Of a stretch of 50,747 nucleotides of DNA, positions 17,088 to 25,293 are shown one piece after another. The DNA is taken from the NCBI GenBank assembly GCA_026936105.1, contig JAIXKI010000011.1, positions 1 to 50,747 on the forward strand, given 5' to 3'. The translations under genes and the position numbers were made by a program. The stretch is from Chitinophagales bacterium. Its GTDB lineage: Bacteria; Bacteroidota; Bacteroidia; Chitinophagales; Chitinophagaceae. Every line of letters starts with the position of its first letter. The stretch's first letter is position 1. Under the pieces are notes generated by a model. The model did no database searches. It was not told the DNA's origin and worked only from the letters and a program-made list of their open reading frames with translations.

Positions 17088-18611
17088 TTAGATTTTTTAA
17101 ATTAGTATTCTGGGCTTTCCTGATATTAATACTGCTGTCAGGTAAAATAGGTAAATTACTTTTAAAATATTTATTTAAAACAACCCTAAATGAATTAACC
17201 GGACTTATACCATCATACAATTGTGAATAGTCGCCATCAGAAAAATAATAGCAGTTAAGATTATCAAAAGGTTTCAATTTTTCTTCATCTACATTGTAAT
17301 TTCTGAAACCATGATCCCCTTCCAGAATGATCACTTTAGGACGGCTGCTGTCTGATAATAAAGTGGAAATTATTTTCTTTAATAAAGATGTTGTAAAGAT
17401 CAGCTGCTTCACATATGCTTGTTTTAAATTTTTTGTTGAATATACCTCGTCATCCATAACAAAATTCCCTTTTTCATCAAGATAAAAAGGCTCATGTGGT
17501 ATCATAATGTGAGTATAAACAAACAACGGTTTATCTTTTTTGGAATGAGCCAGTTTAATAAGCTTTTCAATATTCTGTTCAACAAAGTCATGGTAGAGTT
17601 TTGTTTGAATTTCATTTGATTTGTGGGGCAATAGCTTAGCAAAATTCCACCATATATCCCGTTTTATTCTGCCAAATAGAGTTTCACTAAATAAAAAGTG
17701 TTCAATATAATGTTTAAAAAATTCTGTCGTTTCTGTCGGAGCAATTTCAAAATTGAAAACAGAATAATTTTTTATAGTATAACCTTCTTTAAGGAGTATA
17801 GTTACCAGCTCGTTTTTTAAGGGTATATATTCCCTGTAACATTGTTTTGGAGAAGTACTTCTCATCCTTCCATTTTGTCCAAAGTATTTCATGTTAAGGG
17901 TGGAAGAAATGGAAAAAGGAGTGATACGGTAATTACTTTTTGATTTATTTGAAATGAAAAAATTATTATTTAATAAAAGGAATCAAAATTGCTGTTATCA
18001 AACCCGAAATTATTTCTCAGGCAATCAGAGCTTGTATACCCATCAGAGACTAGAAAATAAATATCAGGTTTAAGGCAAGTATCACAGGGGTTATATTCTC
18101 TTGAATAAAATTTTTGCCAACCGGAAAGATCATTTTCACGATTTTTATAAATTGATAGACTATGCACAAGATTGATGCATTCAATACTAACAAGGATAAG
18201 GAAAAGCACATTAAAAAAATAATTAGGCCGGCGATATATCTTTTTACCTTTTTTCATCTTCCATCCTATGAATAGAAAAATACAAACTGTAAAAGGAAGA
18301 ATAAATGTATAAGTGACCAGGAATTCAGGTATTGAAATGCTTTTTAAAAAATCGTGAAAGGCTCCAAAGCCAAAGAAAAACAACAACAGAAAAGTAGTAT
18401 AAATAGCTGCTACAGGATTTTTTTTTAAAAACCATTTGGACAATAAAAATATAATTAGAGAAAAACCTAAATAGAGTATCAGATACTTTATATAGAAATG
18501 TTCAGGTATCAGCCCCAGGTAATAATTTGATAAATGAAGTACGAAAATGAATGGGATCAGCAAAAAGTGAAATGAATATTTACTCAATACTGTAAGAATA
18601 GATCTAAACAT
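17038..18611 (-). pseudogene. Membrane sulfatase-like (alkaline phosphatase superfamily) gene, split by a one-base frameshift
   Basis: Two reading frames together make one protein of about 524 residues. The 5' part (18611 to 17970, 213 residues) has five hydrophobic helices and then PDIYFLVSDGYTSSD, the metal/nucleophile segment of the sulfatase superfamily. It stops right after NSNFDSFY. In the shifted frame the family sequence continues without a gap as FLLNNNFFISNKSKSNY and TPFSISSTLNM, then runs on (from the ATG at 17892) to THIMIPHEP and LEGDHGF, the metal-binding His/Asp motifs, ending at 17038. The change is explained by loss of one base in the A-run 17975-17978. It may be a real mutation or a homopolymer sequencing error. 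Such proteins hydrolyse or transfer groups on surface glycans or lipids; the substrate is unknown. It is the last gene of the M42 cassette, 23 bases after the methyltransferase. Confidence 0.82.
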
Positions 18612-18634
18612 TGCTGATACTGTTTAAAAGTAAA

Positions 18635-20020
18635 TTATTTTCTTGTCATCAGGTAAAGTATCCTGCCTGTGTCTGTAAATGGATGTTTCTTTTCAGCAGA
18701 AAAAAATTTATTAAAGCCTTTTAAGAATTCATTTTCTGAATACATATCAAAAATATCTTTTCTGTTTTGCAGCAACAGTTTCACTTTTTTATCCTCTTTG
18801 AGAACAAACTCAATAATTAGTTTTGATCCCTGCTTTTTAAGCAACTTTGCAAACATAGAAGCAATTAAAAAAAACGGAATATTTTTCCCTATCGCCAGGT
18901 GATGGATCAGCGCTAAAGCAATTGCCAGGTCAGGATTTGATCTTTCAATAAATGAAGACCGCTCTTTGTTGTTGACTCCCGAAGAAGGCGAGGGATTGGC
19001 AAGGTCAATGATCAAAGGCTGAATATTTTCAATATTATTTTTCCTGATATCCAGGTATAGATCATCAATGCACAAAGAATCAAAGTCAGCCGCAATGACA
19101 TTGATCCCCGTGGAGGCGATCATTTTTGAAAATTCGCCATTGTTGGAGCCGAGATCTATTGCCGTCTTTATTCCTTTCAATTGATTTACCCATTCCGAAA
19201 TGATCTTTTTCTTTTCATCCAGGTAACCTTCTCTTCCGGCAGCTTCGTTGTAATAGGACGACCATGCAGTTTTGTTTTTGGGCGGCCTGAGTTTATTGAT
19301 AAGGCTTTCCAATCCCGATAAAAGACTCAATAATTTCTGTTTTGAAAATTTGACCGGCTTCTGTTTTTCTCCTGCATGTTTTGATGAAACCCTTGAGTGC
19401 AGATGGATGTGTAAATAAGTTTCCAGGGAAAACCTGCTCCTGAAAGGAAGCAGGGCGCTTGTTATATCCAAAGGTATTCCGTCGGGATAGGCAAGCAGGA
19501 TCTGCTGAAGAGGTTTTTTTGAATAATGCATCAACAGCAGCGGGCTTAAGAAAGTCTCACAGAACTGACGGTAAGCGATCCATGGTTTTTCTTCAAATTT
19601 TTCAAAAGAAAGAGTATCTATGAAAATAAATTTTCCTTTATGCCATTGCAGGTTCAGAGGTGTGGCATCTTTTAATATCATTCCGAAAGAAAGGGAAGTC
19701 TTCAGGACTTGAAGGGTCAGCAGCGCTGCATCCCTGAACATTGAGAAACTCCATTCGTAAGGGTAGGAAATGAATTCAATAGCCTCGGGCTTTAGTGTGA
19801 GATACCAGTTGTCTGTTCCGGTCAGATTCTCATGGATGGTCTCATGCGGCAACAGCCATCCTTTTCTTACCAGCGCATCGTAGCATCCGCTTTCAATGAA
19901 ATGATCGAATTGTTCTTTAAAGACCCTGTTGACCTGCCTGTAAACCATCCCTTCTTTGGTAAAGATGAATCCCGATGGATCACGGAAAGATGCTGCATGG
20001 GGAATAACAAGGTCGTTCAT
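18635..20020 (-). CDS. Class I SAM-dependent methyltransferase with kinase-like N-terminal domain (NoeA-like)
   Basis: The 461-residue protein has two parts. The C-terminal half is a Rossmann methyltransferase with SAM motif I AIDLGSNNGEFS (residues 287-298), the acidic motif II VIAADFDS, and the late ALALIHHLAIG segment. The N-terminal 200 residues contain LKDATPLNLQ (116-125) followed by KFIFIDTLSFE (130-140); Asp-118, Asn-123 and Asp-135 are spaced like the catalytic loop and DFG-type Asp of aminoglycoside-phosphotransferase-like kinases. Relatives are annotated as nodulation protein NoeA-like, linked to surface glycan modification. The ATG overlaps the stop of the small membrane protein gene (TGATG), so translation is coupled. 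The substrate is unknown. Confidence 0.75.
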   Translation of the reverse strand: MNDLVIPHAASFRDPSGFIFTKEGMVYRQVNRVFKEQFDHFIESGCYDALVRKGWLLPHETIHENLTGTDNWYLTLKPEAIEFISYPYEWSFSMFRDAALLTLQVLKTSLSFGMILKDATPLNLQWHKGKFIFIDTLSFEKFEEKPWIAYRQFCETFLSPLLLMHYSKKPLQQILLAYPDGIPLDITSALLPFRSRFSLETYLHIHLHSRVSSKHAGEKQKPVKFSKQKLLSLLSGLESLINKLRPPKNKTAWSSYYNEAAGREGYLDEKKKIISEWVNQLKGIKTAIDLGSNNGEFSKMIASTGINVIAADFDSLCIDDLYLDIRKNNIENIQPLIIDLANPSPSSGVNNKERSSFIERSNPDLAIALALIHHLAIGKNIPFFLIASMFAKLLKKQGSKLIIEFVLKEDKKVKLLLQNRKDIFDMYSENEFLKGFNKFFSAEKKHPFTDTGRILYLMTRK

Positions 20021-20187
20021 CAGGCGGGTGTGTTATCATTTTGATCCTTTGGTGAACGGGTGAATACAGATTTTACCCAGGCCCATATATTTTTGAAAAA
20101 GAAAATGATCCCCAGTATTCCTGCAATGATCACCTGCACCAGGTAACTGCCACTGCCCGGATCAATATAAATCACTTCATGGAGCAT
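20020..20187 (-). CDS. 55-residue single-pass membrane protein (IDPGSGS motif)
   Basis: A short open frame found by direct reading. It begins MLHEVIYIDPGSGSYLVQV, runs through a hydrophobic helix of about 16 residues (VQVIIAGILGIIFFF), has a Trp/Lys border (KNIWAWVKS) and ends with a charged tail. The start overlaps the stop of the M42 peptidase gene (TAATG) and the stop overlaps the methyltransferase ATG (TGATG), so it fills the gap exactly. The I-D-P-G-x-G-S start with one helix is a pattern I have seen in small proteins next to such methyltransferase and phosphodiesterase/sulfatase genes. It could be a membrane adaptor for its neighbours; no function is known to me. Confidence 0.8.
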   Translation of the reverse strand: MLHEVIYIDPGSGSYLVQVIIAGILGIIFFFKNIWAWVKSVFTRSPKDQNDNTPA

Positions 20188-21296
20188 TACAGATAACTGA
20201 GATTGGTTCTTGGAGTTAAAGTTAACAAAGTTTCATACATCAGCCGGATAGTGTTCTCTATGTCATCTTTATGAATCATCTCCACGGTCGTGTGCATATA
20301 GCGAAGAGGTATGGAGATCAAAACAGAAGGACATCCATCGTTGGCATAAGCAAAAGAATCGGTGTCGGTGCCGGTGCTGCGGCTCAATGCCCGCCATTGC
20401 ACAGGGATCTTTTTATCGGCAGCCACTTTTTCCACAATGCCCAGAAGTTTGTTGTGAATAGCGGGGGCATAAGACAGCGAAGGCCCTTTGCTGCACTTTA
20501 CATCTCCCTCAATATTTTTATTGATCATGGGTGTGGAAGTGTCATGCGTAACATCAGTGACGATCGCAATATCGGGTTTGATCCTTCTTGCGATCATTTC
20601 AGCTCCACGCAAGCCTATCTCTTCCTGAACTGCATTGACCACATATAATGAATAAGGGAGTTTCTTTTTGTTTTCTTTTAATAGCCTTGCCACCTCAGCG
20701 ATCATAAAACCACCTACCCGGTTATCGAAGGCTCGTCCAATATAAAATCCGTTAGCAAGCGCATCGAATCCATCCTGGTAAGTGACGACCGCACCGATAT
20801 GCACGCCTAATTTTTCCACATCACTTTTGCTAGTAACTCCGCAATCCAGCCATAGGTTTTCTGTTTTGGGCTGAGGGTCTTTCTGATCGGGATTTGACAG
20901 TCTTGTATGAATGGCCGGCCATCCGAATACGGCTTTTACCGGGCCTTTTTTCCCATGAATGATCACACGCTGTGCCGGCGCTATCTGGGCATCTACGCCG
21001 CCATTGCGCTTCAGGTAAATCAATCCTTCAGGCGTGATATAATTCACAAACCAGCTGATCTCGTCGGCATGTGCTTCGATTACTACTTTGAAATTGGTAT
21101 CGGGGTTGATAATGCCCACAGCCGTTCCATAGGGATCCACAAAATGTTTGTCCACATATTCATTGATGTATTGAAGCCATAATTTTTGTCCTGAAGATTC
21201 AAAGCCTACAGGTGAAGGATTATTGATATAATTTTTAAAAAATTGAAGTGATCTGTCTGTGATGATTGATTTTTTTGCTTTTGATGGTACAGCCAT
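20187..21296 (-). CDS. M42 family metallopeptidase (glutamyl aminopeptidase type)
   Basis: M42 enzymes are cytoplasmic di-zinc aminopeptidases that form large tetrahedral complexes. The 369-residue protein has all metal and catalytic motifs in order: the first His ligand in EAHADEISW, the bridging Asp in GRAFDNRVGG, the catalytic Glu pair in QEEIGLRGAE, an Asp ligand in VTDVTHDTS, and the last His in RYMHTTVEMIH. The N-terminus carries a short Lys-rich extension (AVPSKAKKS). It is the first gene of the cassette with the small membrane protein, methyltransferase and sulfatase-like gene. A TATCTTTG -7 box with TTTG 16 bases further upstream lies at 21328-21355. Confidence 0.92.
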   Translation of the reverse strand: MAVPSKAKKSIITDRSLQFFKNYINNPSPVGFESSGQKLWLQYINEYVDKHFVDPYGTAVGIINPDTNFKVVIEAHADEISWFVNYITPEGLIYLKRNGGVDAQIAPAQRVIIHGKKGPVKAVFGWPAIHTRLSNPDQKDPQPKTENLWLDCGVTSKSDVEKLGVHIGAVVTYQDGFDALANGFYIGRAFDNRVGGFMIAEVARLLKENKKKLPYSLYVVNAVQEEIGLRGAEMIARRIKPDIAIVTDVTHDTSTPMINKNIEGDVKCSKGPSLSYAPAIHNKLLGIVEKVAADKKIPVQWRALSRSTGTDTDSFAYANDGCPSVLISIPLRYMHTTVEMIHKDDIENTIRLMYETLLTLTPRTNLSYL

Positions 21297-21327
21297 TTTA
21301 CCGTGTTTTAAAATATCAATGAATGTG

Positions 21328-21355
21328 CAAAGATAAGATGATGAAGGCTAACAAA
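21328..21355 (-). promoter_or_regulatory. Probable promoter of the M42-methyltransferase-sulfatase operon
   Basis: On the minus strand TTTG (21352-21355) is followed after 16 bases by TATCTTTG (21328-21335), a perfect TAnnTTTG box. The spacing is a little short. A start about 25 bases before the M42 ATG is expected. Confidence 0.45.
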
Positions 21356-21440
21356 TGAGCAAGCGCTGTATCAATGAATAAGCAAAAAATAACCTGAAAT
21401 GTGTTCAGAGAAAAAGATCAGGGTTCAAAGATCATTGTAG

Positions 21441-21890
21441 TCAATTCCTGATGATGATCGGTTTGGTGGTAACGGTATCACTTAGATTGCCGGCTTTGTC
21501 GCGTGTCCAGAAACTGTAAGTGCAGGTGTCCGGCCTTACGCCACCGCCCTGGGCAGGGCAGGTGTTGGCGCCTCTGTGTATCTGATCCAAAGAAATGGTG
21601 ACCTCACCTTCCGAACTTTTAGAATTAATGAAATCCTGGGGTAAAAGGAATAAAGAGGAATCTGTGAAATTACTGCCGGGGCAGGGGTTGGAGACGTTTT
21701 TTTTCACGGCAAAGAAATCAGAATAGTCGCCTTCTTTGTCTGTCAGCGTCAAAACGATGGTCAGGGTTTGTGAACCAGAAATCTCTGTTGAGCTAATAGA
21801 TTTAATTTTGAGCTGTGGTTTTGTGGTGAATTTGTTTTTGGTACATCCCACCACTAATCCGATCACGACAAGTATCAGGAAATAACGCAT
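21441..21890 (-). CDS. Small lipoprotein, function unknown
   Basis: The 149-residue product has a lipoprotein signal peptide: MRYF, a hydrophobic stretch, and a lipobox VVGC with the acylated Cys at residue 16. The mature part has an Ig-like/beta-sandwich look (LTIVLTLTDKEGDYSDF and a closing YSFWTRDKAGNLSD). Such parts occur in Bacteroidota lipoproteins of unknown role. A TAAATTTG box on the minus strand (21905-21912) lies just upstream of the ATG. It is divergent from the LuxE-like gene. Confidence 0.75.
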   Translation of the reverse strand: MRYFLILVVIGLVVGCTKNKFTTKPQLKIKSISSTEISGSQTLTIVLTLTDKEGDYSDFFAVKKNVSNPCPGSNFTDSSLFLLPQDFINSKSSEGEVTISLDQIHRGANTCPAQGGGVRPDTCTYSFWTRDKAGNLSDTVTTKPIIIRN

Positions 21891-21935
21891 TAAATTTCTT
21901 TTTTCAAATTTACAGGTAAACCCAATATTATCCTA

Positions 21936-22934
21936 ATGGAACATAGTGAGCAAAATGATAAAGTTTTTTCAGTGGACCGGGGATCATTTCCATCCCTTGC
22001 AAGAGAGATATTCCGGTTCCAATATGAGAATAATCCTCTTTATAAAGTGTTTTCCGGCGCCGTTGGTGTCCGGAGCCCTGAGATTAATGGAATTGAGAAG
22101 ATTCCTTTTCTACCCATCGGATTTTTTAAGTCCCATAAGGTTTGTACTACCGGATTCACCCCGCAAACGATATTTGAAAGCAGCGGCACCACCGGTATGG
22201 AGAAAAGCCGTCATTTGGTAAAAGATGTTTCCTTATATGAAAAAAGTTTTCTCAAAGGCTTTGAACTTTTCTATGGCAGTATAAAAGATTACTGCATCCT
22301 CGGTTTGTTGCCTTCCTATCTGGAAAGGGGGAATTCTTCCCTGGTGTATATGACCGACAGGCTGATCAAACTCAGTGGCCATCCGGATAGCGGGTTTTAC
22401 CTGAATGAATTTGATAAGCTGATCAACACTTTGCATGGATTGGAGCAATCAGGGCAGAAAACGATCCTGATAGGTGTGACTTTTGCATTACTGGATCTTG
22501 CAGAAAAAATAGACAATAGTGGAATGCCTTTTCAATTGAAGCACACGATTGTTATGGAAACGGGAGGCATGAAAGGAAGGAAAGAGGAACTGATCCGTGA
22601 AGAAGTGCATCGCACTCTGAAGAAAAGTTTTACAGTGACATCTATTCATTCTGAGTACGGCATGACCGAATTGTTATCCCAGGCGTATTCAAAAGGGAAT
22701 GGAATTTTTTACTGCCCGCCATGGATGAAGGTGATGGTCCGTGATGAAGAAGATCCTTCGAACGTCACTCACATTGGATCAGGACTTATCAATGTCATTG
22801 ATCTTGCCAATATTTATTCATGCAGTTTCATTGCCACTGATGATGTGGGCAAAGTTTATGAGGACGGAAGCTTTGAAGTGTTGGGAAGAAAAGACAACAG
22901 CGATCTGCGTGGTTGCAGCCTGCTGGTGCCCTGA
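21936..22934 (+). CDS. LuxE-like acyl-protein synthetase / acyltransferase
   Basis: The 332-residue protein resembles the LuxE family (PF04443) of ATP-dependent acyl-protein synthetases. The AMP-binding P-loop-like motif FESSGTTGMEKSRH is near residue 80, and the family's SEYGMTELLSQAY segment is near residue 237. In luminous bacteria LuxE activates fatty acids for the LuxC reductase. Here no luxC-like partner lies nearby, and stand-alone LuxE-like genes in Bacteroidota are often called acyl transferase. The real acyl substrate is open. The gene ends two bases before the end of the convergent response regulator gene. Confidence 0.8.
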   Translation: MEHSEQNDKVFSVDRGSFPSLAREIFRFQYENNPLYKVFSGAVGVRSPEINGIEKIPFLPIGFFKSHKVCTTGFTPQTIFESSGTTGMEKSRHLVKDVSLYEKSFLKGFELFYGSIKDYCILGLLPSYLERGNSSLVYMTDRLIKLSGHPDSGFYLNEFDKLINTLHGLEQSGQKTILIGVTFALLDLAEKIDNSGMPFQLKHTIVMETGGMKGRKEELIREEVHRTLKKSFTVTSIHSEYGMTELLSQAYSKGNGIFYCPPWMKVMVRDEEDPSNVTHIGSGLINVIDLANIYSCSFIATDDVGKVYEDGSFEVLGRKDNSDLRGCSLLVP

Positions 22935-22936
22935 TC

Positions 22937-23629
22937 TTATTCCGGCATATTGAAACGGAACCCTACATTATGCACAGTCTCAATGTTTACGGAAGGTTCA
23001 TTTTTCAGATGCTTACGCAGTTTAGTGACAAATACGTCCATACTTCTTCCCAGGAAATAATCATTCTTTCCCCATACATGAGTGAGTATATCTTCCCTTT
23101 TCAAAGCTTTATTCGGATGCATGCACATGAATTCAAGCAGTTCTGATTCCCGTTGAGTAAGCGTGATGTTCTCATTATCTTTCATCAGTTTCATCTCATC
23201 CGGATAAAAAGTGAAGTTGCCGATCTTAATTTCACGACTGTCATCGGAGAGCAGCATTTTATTACGGCGCAGAAAAACATTCATTCTTAGCAGAAGTTCC
23301 TTCATACTGAAAGGCTTGGTGATATAATCATCGCCTCCTTCTTCAAATCCTCTCAGTTTATCTTCTTCCATTGACTTTGCTGTCAGGAAAATGATCGGGA
23401 CCACATCATTTTTCTGCCTGATCTTTTTGGCAAGACTGTATCCGTCTCTTGCCGGCATGTTTATGTCCAGCAGGCAGATATCAGGTTGTTTTTTTTGAAA
23501 ATACTCCCAGGCAATTTCACCATCAGGGCAGTTGATGACTTCGTATCCTTCTTCTTCCAGGTTTTCTTTGATCAGAAATCCGAGTTGCAGATCGTCTTCA
23601 GCGATCAGCACGGTCTTTTGTTTCTCCAT
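22937..23629 (-). CDS. OmpR-family response regulator
   Basis: The 230-residue protein has a receiver domain with the acidic pair Glu-11/Asp-12/Asp-13, phospho-acceptor Asp-55 (CLLDINMP), Thr-83 and Lys-105 (TKPF). A winged-helix DNA-binding domain follows (residues 130-230; TQRESELLEFMCMHPNKALKR start, DVFVTKLRKHL recognition region). Its ATG overlaps the stop of the upstream sensor kinase (TGATG). The pair has no neighbouring target gene that shows its signal. Confidence 0.95.
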   Translation of the reverse strand: MEKQKTVLIAEDDLQLGFLIKENLEEEGYEVINCPDGEIAWEYFQKKQPDICLLDINMPARDGYSLAKKIRQKNDVVPIIFLTAKSMEEDKLRGFEEGGDDYITKPFSMKELLLRMNVFLRRNKMLLSDDSREIKIGNFTFYPDEMKLMKDNENITLTQRESELLEFMCMHPNKALKREDILTHVWGKNDYFLGRSMDVFVTKLRKHLKNEPSVNIETVHNVGFRFNMPE

Positions 23630-24903
23630 CAGGATTGATTTTGATGTAGCGAAATGATAAAATTACTGCCAATTTTCGGAACGCTCTCAACATTAATGGT
23701 TCCATGGTGGCTGTCAACGATCTTTTTAACAAAACTCAAACCAATTCCGAAACCTTTGGAAATGCGGATGTCGCCTTTGGAGACCCTGAAAAATTTTTTG
23801 AAAATATCGCTGATATATTTTTTTTCAATACCCTGTCCGTTGTCGCTCACACTTATTTCCAGATTGTGATCTTTGTTCAACGTGCTGATGATGACCCTGG
23901 GATCTTTGGAATACTTCAGCGCATTTTCGATCAGGTTGATCAAAACGATCAATATATAATTTTTATCGGCACAAATGACCGGGTTTTCTGCATTGAGTTC
24001 ATATTTTATTTCAGCTCTTTTCTGCTCTATCAATGGCTGCAGATTGTTGGCAGCAATACGGATCAGATCGTTGATATTCACTTTCTCCTTATTCAATTGT
24101 AATCCGTTCTTTTCGGAAAAAGAATAACGAAGCAACCGGTCAATCTGGCCTTGCAGATATTGGCTTTGACTTTCCACCATGTCTGCATACCGGAGTACTT
24201 TCTCTTTTTTCTCTGCGGTGGAATCCTTTTTCATGGATTCTGCAGCCAGGGAAATAACAGACAGAGGTGTCCTGAATTCGTGTGAGAAATTGCTGACAAG
24301 GTCTCGCTGCAATTCATTCAGTGATTTCTGTCGGTTCAGATAGAAAAGGCTGAGGCCCAACCAAATCAATACACCAAGGAGGATCAGGCTGGTGACTATC
24401 CAAAAGATCATATTGGAAATTATGTAACTCTCCCTGTGAGGAAAATAAAGTATGATGCTGCTTCGGGAAAGCTTTGTGACGTGCTGGGGAACAGCTTTTA
24501 AAACTTTATTATTGCTGGCAGTAGAATAAATGTCTTTTTCAAAGAAGACACCTTTTTGAATGTCATATAAGGTGAGTCTGCAATCGGTAAAAAGGTTGAA
24601 ATCCTCCAACTCATTGTGAATATAATAAGAAATGGTATCCACCGGTTGCCATCTTTCCACCGATGCTATGTATATGTGCTGTTCAGGTTTGGTGACGATC
24701 TCATTCATATAGTGCAGTCGGTCACCTACGAGGTCTATGTCTTCATAAAGACCTTTTATGGCACTGACCACTTTCTGGTCGAAATCTTTTTGCTCGAACT
24801 GATAAACTTTTCTTAACCAGAAAGCCTGAATGACAATGATGAGCCCGATTACAACTGTACTGATAAGAATACTGAACCTGATCGCTTTTGCCCTGGCAAA
24901 CAT
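23629..24903 (-). CDS. Sensor histidine kinase
   Basis: From the ATG at 24903 the product has 424 residues. A GTG at 24945 would add 14 residues before the first helix and is the alternative. Two membrane helices (about residues 10-30 and 165-187) enclose a periplasmic sensor region of about 135 residues with no recognised domain. The HisKA box SNFSHEFRTPL places the phospho-His at residue 208. The ATPase domain has the N box (NLIENALKYS), the DNGQGI G1 box and a GFGIGLSFV G2 box. It is the partner of the response regulator whose start overlaps its stop. Confidence 0.93.
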   Translation of the reverse strand: MFARAKAIRFSILISTVVIGLIIVIQAFWLRKVYQFEQKDFDQKVVSAIKGLYEDIDLVGDRLHYMNEIVTKPEQHIYIASVERWQPVDTISYYIHNELEDFNLFTDCRLTLYDIQKGVFFEKDIYSTASNNKVLKAVPQHVTKLSRSSIILYFPHRESYIISNMIFWIVTSLILLGVLIWLGLSLFYLNRQKSLNELQRDLVSNFSHEFRTPLSVISLAAESMKKDSTAEKKEKVLRYADMVESQSQYLQGQIDRLLRYSFSEKNGLQLNKEKVNINDLIRIAANNLQPLIEQKRAEIKYELNAENPVICADKNYILIVLINLIENALKYSKDPRVIISTLNKDHNLEISVSDNGQGIEKKYISDIFKKFFRVSKGDIRISKGFGIGLSFVKKIVDSHHGTINVESVPKIGSNFIISLHQNQS

Positions 24904-24945
24904 GTTGTTAAATACTCTTGCAATGTAATTCAGTATTCCTGCCAC

Positions 24946-25293
24946 AGTATTATCAATATGGTTAATCAGTGGTTAATTGCAGCCCTGATGAAAATTAAAT
25001 AAAAGTCAAACAGCGTTTTATGAGATCTTTTGATTCATTAAAAGAAATCCCGCAAAGTTCGCCGACAAAATTCAAATAAATACATAAAGATTGCGAAAGC
25101 TGTGAGAAATCCGGTGATTGATGTTCTTTTTCAGTAAATAGCAGAATGTGATTAAAACCAAGGTGCTGATTTATTACCCGGTCTTTTTCAGGATTTTGCC
25201 ATTTTTAAGAGTCCAAATCCACTCATCACTTTTACAGTACAGGATGGAATAATTTGACTACATTCCCAGAAATTTTTATTAAAACAATTTGTT
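24946..25293. other. Divergent intergenic region without a gene
   Basis: This stretch separates the sensor kinase gene from the S10 peptidase gene. It is AT-rich, has stop codons in all frames and no long hairpin. It must hold both promoters, but I could not find a convincing TAnnTTTG box on either strand. Confidence 0.6.
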
